From: Streptomyces sp. CB02366
GTDB taxonomy: Bacteria; Actinomycetota; Actinomycetes; Streptomycetales; Streptomycetaceae
Direction of reading: 5' to 3'
Assembly (NCBI RefSeq): GCF_001905905.1
Contig: NZ_LIVT01000016.1
Coordinates: 20,469-84,468, forward strand
Length of the DNA stretch: 64,000 nt
Below, piece after piece: positions 59,794 through 64,000 of this stretch. Every line of letters starts with the position of its first letter. Within the stretch, counting starts at the first letter, position 1. The notes beneath the pieces are model-generated. The model saw only the letters and a program-made list of their open reading frames with translations. It ran no database searches and was not told the DNA's origin. Both the position numbers and the translations under genes were made by a program.

Positions 59794-60858
59794 ATGCACC
59801 CCAGAAAACGACTGCGCAAGAACGCCTCGTCCATGAAGCTCGTGGGCAAGCTCGTGGCCCGGTTCCGCCTCGAAGCCGGCATGACGCAGGCCGAACTCGC
59901 CCAGGCCGCAGGCGTACAGGAGGACACGATCGCCTCCATCGAGCAGGGCAGGCGCTCGCTCGTCCCCGACCTGGCGGACACGATGGACGATCTGCTGGGC
60001 ACCAAGGGCGCCCTGTCGACGGCGGTCGACAACATGCCGGAAGTCGACCTGATTCCGCTGTGGGCCGAGGACTACATCGACATGGAACAGGACGCGTCGA
60101 CGCTGTCCTGGTATGACAACCAGGTCATCCCCGGCCTGCTCCAGACGAAGGCGTACGCGGAGGCGATGTTCCACAACAGGATTCCGGTCTACAGCCCGGA
60201 AGAGATCGAGACGCAGACGGCGACGCGGCTCCAGCGTCAGCAGATCCTGCACCGGAAGAAACCGCCGACCACGAGCATCGTGATGTGGGAGCCGGTGTTG
60301 ATGATGAGGCTGACCTCGGAGGAGGAGCACCGGGAACAGCTCCGCCACCTGTACGAGCTGGCCCAACTGCGGGGTGTCTGCCTCCAGGTGCTGCCGCTGA
60401 GCAGCACGGCTCACGCGGGCCTCGATGGCTCCTTCACCCTCTTGGAGACCCCGGACCACCAGCACGTCGCCTACACCGAGACCCAGCGCGGCAGCCAACT
60501 GATCACCGACCGGAACGAGGTCAGCATCCTCGCCCAGAGATATGCGATGCTGCGAGCCCAGGCGCTCACCCCAGAAGAGACCCTGCGCCTGCTGGCCCGT
60601 TTACTGGGAGAGAACATGAGCACCGCACTGAACTGGTTCAAGTCGAGCTACAGCGGCAGCGATGGCGGCCAATGCCTGGAAGTCGCGTACGACTGGCGGA
60701 AGTCGAGCCACAGCGGCGACGAGGGCGGGCAGTGCGTCGAGATCGCCGCCCACCCGGCCGCCGTCCACATCCGCGACTCCAAGGACGTCGAGGGCCCGAC
60801 CTTCGCCGTCGCGCCCTCGGCCTGGACGGCGTTCGCCGCCTACGCGGCCACCGCCTGA
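59794..60858 (+). CDS. XRE-DUF5753 regulator fused to tandem DUF397 segments
   Basis: 354 residues. Residues 15-75 are an XRE HTH (RLEAGMTQAELAQAAGVQED), residues 90-270 the DUF5753 (Scr1-type) domain with DNQVIPGLLQTKAYAEAMF, MWEPVLMMRLTSEEEHREQL and THE-like SFTLLE. The C-terminal 80 residues contain two DUF397 cores, WFKSSYSGSDGGQC and WRKSSHSGDEGGQC. In most Streptomyces loci (the WhiJ type), DUF397 is a separate small gene next to the regulator. Here they are in one frame. An in-frame ATG at 60616, with GGGAG five bases before it, could also start DUF397 alone. An in-frame TTA codon (60601-60603) lies just upstream. ATG 59794 follows GGGAGGGGGAACCCT. Confidence 0.84.
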   Translation: MHPRKRLRKNASSMKLVGKLVARFRLEAGMTQAELAQAAGVQEDTIASIEQGRRSLVPDLADTMDDLLGTKGALSTAVDNMPEVDLIPLWAEDYIDMEQDASTLSWYDNQVIPGLLQTKAYAEAMFHNRIPVYSPEEIETQTATRLQRQQILHRKKPPTTSIVMWEPVLMMRLTSEEEHREQLRHLYELAQLRGVCLQVLPLSSTAHAGLDGSFTLLETPDHQHVAYTETQRGSQLITDRNEVSILAQRYAMLRAQALTPEETLRLLARLLGENMSTALNWFKSSYSGSDGGQCLEVAYDWRKSSHSGDEGGQCVEIAAHPAAVHIRDSKDVEGPTFAVAPSAWTAFAAYAATA

Positions 60859-60871
60859 CCCCTCACCGTCG

Positions 60872-61441
60872 TCACCCCGCCCGGACCGTCTCGTAACGGA
60901 GCAGCACGACCCCGTTCCCGAAGGTCCGGGTCTCGACCAGCCGGAGCCTCTGCCGGTCCTCCGTGTCCGGGAAGAAGCGGCGGCCCCGGCCGAGGATGAG
61001 CGGGTGGACGTAGATCCGGTACTCGTCGATCAGGTCGTGCCGCCGGAACGACTCCAGCAGGCCCGCGCCGCCGACCACCAGATCCCCCGAGGCGGCGTCC
61101 CGCAGGCCGCGCACCTGCTCGGGATCGACCTCGTGCAGCAGGGTCGCGTTCGGCCCCACACCGTCCAGCGTGCGCGAGAACACGAACTTCGGCATCTCCC
61201 GCCAGATCCCCGCGAACTCGGCCATCGGCCCCTCGTTCTCCGGGTCCTCATCGGCGGTCGGCCAGAACTCCTCCATCAGCTCATAGGTGACGCGCCCCTC
61301 GACGAAGGCGCCCATCGTGCGGAGGTGGTCGTTGAAGTGCTGGTGCAGCTCCTCGTCCACGGTGTGCCAGTCGATGTCCTGGTCGGGCCCCTCGAAGAAT
61401 CCGTCGAGGGAGAGCGAGATGGACGTGACGATCCTGTTCAC
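60872..61441 (-). CDS. Dihydrofolate reductase family protein (RibD C-terminal-like)
   Basis: 189 residues from GTG 61441, after GGAGCCGCT. The DHFR/RibD-type fold opens NRIVTSISLSLDGFFEGPDQ, has FVEGRVTYELMEEFWP, FVFSRTLDG, GDLVVGGAGLLESF, and the closing HPLILGRGRRFFPD. These proteins reduce unidentified small substrates with NADPH and are not the essential DHFR. A single gene converging on the DUF397 fusion. The RibC-like position does not suggest riboflavin synthesis because no rib gene is near. Confidence 0.86.
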   Translation of the reverse strand: MNRIVTSISLSLDGFFEGPDQDIDWHTVDEELHQHFNDHLRTMGAFVEGRVTYELMEEFWPTADEDPENEGPMAEFAGIWREMPKFVFSRTLDGVGPNATLLHEVDPEQVRGLRDAASGDLVVGGAGLLESFRRHDLIDEYRIYVHPLILGRGRRFFPDTEDRQRLRLVETRTFGNGVVLLRYETVRAG

Positions 61442-61665
61442 AGCGGCTCCTGCCGGATCGGCCGGCCGCCGGGGGCGGACCGGGCGGCGCGCAACGGCTT
61501 TCGACCCTATGCCCGAGCACCGACAGGCAGGCCGAGCCGCGCCCGTCCGGCGTCCCCGGCCGCCTCCGTGGCGTACGGAAGACCCATCGGACCAGGGGGG
61601 ACGCAGATCGGGCCCGTCGTTTAACGCCTCGACACCGGACGCGGTGATCGGGCACGCTTCGCGCG

Positions 61666-62172
61666 ATGACACGAATGAACGACACCCCGCCCGCGTGGGA
61701 CGAGCGCACCCAGCTCACCACGTTTCTCGACTTCGCACGCGGCACCGCCCGCGCCAAGTGCGAGGGCGTCTCCCCGGAGAACGCCCGCAAGGCGCTCCTG
61801 CCGGGTTCCCCGCTGATGACCATGAGCGGAGTGATCAACCACCTCCGCTGGGTCGAGTACTACTGGTTCCAGGTGGTCTTCCTCGGTGAGGAGGACCTGG
61901 CCCCCATGACGGATGAGGACCCGGACCGCGAAATGCGGATCGCCGTCGACTTCCCGCTCACCCAGTTGCTCGACGAATACGCCGAACAGAGCGCCCGCTA
62001 CCGCGAACTGGTCGCCGGTCACGATCTGGACGAGCGGGCCCGGAACACCATCCGCAACGGCCTCCACGTCGACCTGCGCTGGATCCTCCTCCACCTCACC
62101 GAGGAGACCGCCCGCCACAACGGCCACCTGGACATCCTGCGCGAACTGCTCGACGGCGCAACCGGCTACTAA
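61666..62172 (+). CDS. DinB family protein (DUF664-like)
   Basis: 168 residues forming the four-helix DinB bundle: TMSGVINHLRWVEYYWFQVV carries the first metal His, and LHLTEETARHNGHLDILREL ends with the HxxxH typical of the family (His in ARHNGHLD). It is likely a thiol-transferase-type or uncharacterised metal-binding protein. ATG 61666 and ATG 61675 are both possible. Its stop at 62172 is followed immediately by an IS-derived segment. Confidence 0.85.
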   Translation: MTRMNDTPPAWDERTQLTTFLDFARGTARAKCEGVSPENARKALLPGSPLMTMSGVINHLRWVEYYWFQVVFLGEEDLAPMTDEDPDREMRIAVDFPLTQLLDEYAEQSARYRELVAGHDLDERARNTIRNGLHVDLRWILLHLTEETARHNGHLDILRELLDGATGY

Positions 62173-62174
62173 GG

Positions 62175-62218
62175 GCTGGTCACGGCCACTCGTTGACGGT
62201 TGCGACCAGCACGGTCGC
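62175..62218 (-). mobile_element. Short remnant of an IS5-type transposase 3' end (left copy)
   Basis: Forty-four bases match 63111-63154 at 39 positions. On the minus strand they encode ATVLVATVNEWP and a stop, corresponding to the transposase C-terminus ATVLVAAINEWL of the right copy. No other IS sequence is left of it. The two copies are direct repeats around the nucleotidyltransferase gene. Confidence 0.72.
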
Positions 62219-62295
62219 GTGACGGCGGACCGGTGGGCTCAGCCGTAATGCCGCACCGTCGGACCGTCGGACCGGACAACAGGAGACACTGCGCG

Positions 62296-63057
62296 GTGAA
62301 TCAGCTTCAAGAGATCGTGGCATTGGCAAGGGGGGTGCTGGGCGAGGATGCCATCGGCGTCTACCTTCACGGGTCTGCCGTGCTCAGTGACCTCCGGCCG
62401 GCCAGCGACGTGGATGTGCTCGTCGTCTCCCGGCGGTCGATGGACGAGCGGAAGCGACGGGCGCTCCTCGGTGGACTGCTCGGGATCTCCGGCTCCCGGA
62501 ACGAGGTCCGTCCGGTCGAGCTCATCGTGATCGTCCAGTCGGAAGTCCAGCCATGGAAATACCCTCCGACCTGCGACTTCCTGTACGGCGAGTGGCTGCG
62601 AGCCGAGTACGAGGCAGGGAAGGTCCCCCAGCCGGAGCCCATGCCCGATCTGGCCCTGCTGATCACCATGGTGCTGACTGGCGACCACCCCCTCACCGGC
62701 CCGCGGCCGACACAGGTCCTCGACCCCGTCCCGCACTCCGACGTGGTCCGGGCGAGCGTGGCAGGCATCCCCGATCTGCTCGACAACCTGGGCGGCGACA
62801 CCCGCAACGCCCTGCTGACCTTCGCACGCATCTGGACCACACTTGCCACCGGTCAGATCAGGTCGAAGGACGCTGCCGCGAATTGGGCCCTCGGCATGCT
62901 CCCGCCGGAACACCGCCCCGTCCTGGAGCATGCCAGGCAGCTCTATCTCAGCTACCACTACTCCGAGGAACGCTGGAGCAAGGTGTTGCGGGCCCAGGTA
63001 CGTCCGCACGTGAACCACGTGCTCGCCGAGATCGACCGGTTGAGCACCCGGAGCTAA
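62296..63057 (+). CDS. AadA-like aminoglycoside nucleotidyltransferase family protein
   Basis: 253 residues from GTG 62296. The nucleotidyltransferase core reads YLHGSAVLSDLRPASDVDVL (Gly-Ser and the two Asp), followed by RPVELIVIV with the catalytic Glu position, PWKYPPTCDFLYGEWLRAEY, and the helical C-terminal domain LTFARIWTTLATGQIRSKDA. This is the order in AadA/ANT(3'')(9) enzymes that adenylylate streptomycin or spectinomycin. Specificity cannot be assigned by eye. AGGAG is 10 bases upstream. It lies between two direct repeats of an IS5-type transposase end, so horizontal or IS-mediated acquisition is plausible. Confidence 0.83.
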   Translation: MNQLQEIVALARGVLGEDAIGVYLHGSAVLSDLRPASDVDVLVVSRRSMDERKRRALLGGLLGISGSRNEVRPVELIVIVQSEVQPWKYPPTCDFLYGEWLRAEYEAGKVPQPEPMPDLALLITMVLTGDHPLTGPRPTQVLDPVPHSDVVRASVAGIPDLLDNLGGDTRNALLTFARIWTTLATGQIRSKDAAANWALGMLPPEHRPVLEHARQLYLSYHYSEERWSKVLRAQVRPHVNHVLAEIDRLSTRS

Positions 63058-63115
63058 CGGACATACGAACCGCTTCCCGGGCTCTTGACCCCGGGGAGTG
63101 TTACGACCGCGCTGG

Positions 63116-63266
63116 TCACAGCCACTCGTTGATGGCCGCGACCAGCACCGTCGCTTCATAGCGGACGGCGAGCTTGTCGTACCTCGTCGCCACAGCGCGG
63201 TGGCGTTTGAGGCGACTGATCCCGCACTCCACCGCGTAGCGCTCCTTGTAGTCGTGCTTGTCGAAC
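63116..63266 (-). pseudogene. IS5-family transposase C-terminal remnant (right copy)
   Basis: On the minus strand a 49-codon frame reads FDKHDYKERYAVECGISR, RLKRHRAVATRYDKLAVRY, then EATVLVAAINEWL and stop. This is the end of an IS5-type transposase with the family's late YREH-like Arg/Glu region. A stop codon precedes FDK, and the sequence upstream is from a different gene, so this is the 3' part of an element truncated by deletion or recombination. Confidence 0.82.
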
Positions 63267-63267
63267 T

Positions 63268-63455
63268 ACCTCCGATCCCGGGCAAGCGGACGTCCACCAG
63301 GACGGTCCGGGCGAAGGTCATGTGCGCGGGCCGCGGCGGCCTCGCCGCTGTCGGCCTCGCCCGCGATGGTGATGCCGTGGCGGCGCGCACCAGGGCGGCG
63401 ACTCCCGAGCGGACGGGCATCTGGCCATCGGCGACGAGGACCGTGGGCCTGCGGC
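63268..63455 (-). pseudogene. Frameshifted response-regulator receiver-domain remnant
   Basis: Read on the minus strand in three frames, the pieces VLVADGQMPVRSGVAALVRA, then RHGITIAGEADSGEAAAARA, then VLVDVRLPGIGG align in order with the N-terminal receiver domain of NarL-type regulators, including the phospho-acceptor Asp in VLVDV. Two frameshifts separate the pieces. It joins the transposase remnant at about 63266. The DNA-binding half is missing. It is a decayed gene. Confidence 0.75.
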
Positions 63456-63787
63456 ATGCGGCATGCGGCGCCGGTGGGGATGTGCGCGCACGTCGGAGAC
63501 CGGCCGGCCGGATGTCGCTGCGACCGTGGTTGTACGTGCCACGGGTCCGGTCTGGTGCCGTGGGTGCAGAGCGGACGGAACTGGACCCAGGGGTTGAGGC
63601 AGAGGATCAACCCGTCGGGCGACGAGCGGACACCGGCAGCCCGTATACGTTCTGTCCGTCGCGACCGCCGCCCCGGACGGGGCGGCGCCTCCGCACAAGG
63701 AGGACCCATCCCAGCTCGCGCCTTCGGGGGGAGACGCGATCGGGCTGGTCGGACCCGACGTTCTGTCATGTCGAGAAGGGAAGAAGC
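63456..63787. other. Unassigned region before the last gene, with a 9-bp hairpin
   Basis: No reading frame here has convincing coding bias. A perfect stem CGCCGCCCC (63666-63674) and its complement (63679-63687) with a GGAC loop lies about 100 bases before the final gene, possibly a transcript leader or an old terminator. Otherwise I see nothing recognisable. Confidence 0.4.
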
Positions 63788-64000
63788 ATGATCAACACCA
63801 AGAAGTCCGCCGTGCTGCTCTCGGGCGGTGCTCTGGCCGCCGCCGTCCTCATGGGCACGACCGGTGTCGCCTCGGCCGCCCCGGCGGAGGCCGTGCCGGC
63901 CTCCACGGCCGCCACCACGGCCTCCGGCTGGTACTGCGGCTGGGAGTCCGGCACCCCGTACACCGACCGGGGCGACCGCGGCAACAAGGTGCGCGAGGTG
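63788..64000 (+). CDS. Secreted protein, probably peptidoglycan-binding-domain type (cut by window end)
   Basis: The first 71 residues are visible. A Sec signal peptide (MINTKKSAVLLSGGALAAAV, cleavage near ASAAPA) is followed by a short Ala/Pro/Thr stretch and then GWYCGWESGTPYTDRGDRGN, KVREV at the edge. The run of Gly/Asp/Arg and KVREV is typical of the start of a peptidoglycan-binding-1 repeat. GAGAAGGGAAG is the ribosome site before ATG 63788. The gene continues beyond the window. Confidence 0.72.
   Translation, partial: MINTKKSAVLLSGGALAAAVLMGTTGVASAAPAEAVPASTAATTASGWYCGWESGTPYTDRGDRGNKVREV

Overview
This 64 kb window is typical Streptomyces chromosome: very high G+C, a near-complete third-position G/C bias in the genes, many GTG starts, start/stop overlaps between operon genes, and perfect GC-rich hairpins between convergent genes. 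Most of the gene content is single-copy actinomycete core with accessory patches at both ends. No rRNA, tRNA or CRISPR array was recognised.

Layout. 1-9.6 kb is a mixed region: a class B penicillin-binding protein whose 3' end appears to be broken at a junction near position 140, a Sel1-like membrane protein, a siderophore-interacting reductase behind an iron box, an amino-acid permease, VOC and MOSC proteins, a secreted M23 peptidase and a P450. 9.6-15.5 kb is a fatty-acid module (acyl-CoA ligase, thiolase, high-molecular-weight FabG, MaoC hydratase) around one divergent promoter that carries a long palindromic operator. 15.6-20.9 kb is a signalling cluster: two PP2C-type phosphatases, a cobalamin-binding protein with the CarH-type light-sensor signature, a STAS antagonist and a MarR regulator. 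The last four genes form a translationally coupled or closely spaced operon behind a MarR-like inverted repeat, and I regard this as the most interesting system in the window. 20.9-24.6 kb holds a TetR/hydrolase pair and a dicarboxylate symporter.

25-31.4 kb carries futalosine-pathway menaquinone genes (mqnE, UbiX-like, mqnP, UbiD-like) with an Lrp regulator and a 44-residue ORF. 31.5-40.2 kb carries System II cytochrome c biogenesis (tlpA-ccdA-resB-ccsB) and hemL, so the two stretches together supply quinone, haem and cytochromes for respiration. 40.6-51 kb is mixed: an AraC/TIGR03086 pair, a Mut7-C RNase flanked by small repeats, an SDR, a freestanding LAGLIDADG endonuclease convergent with rtcB, two lipoproteins and an Spd-like DUF2637 protein. 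51.2-55 kb has the divergent tRNA synthetases lysS (class I) and argS.

55-64 kb is more accessory: a GvpU-like orphan, a two-HKD phospholipase D, a membrane-anchored XRE protein, a DUF4232 lipoprotein, and an XRE-DUF5753 regulator fused to DUF397 with an in-frame TTA codon. The right end shows mobile-element traffic: an AadA-like nucleotidyltransferase lies between two directly repeated 3' ends of an IS5-type transposase, followed by a frameshifted response-regulator remnant and the start of a secreted protein cut by the window edge.
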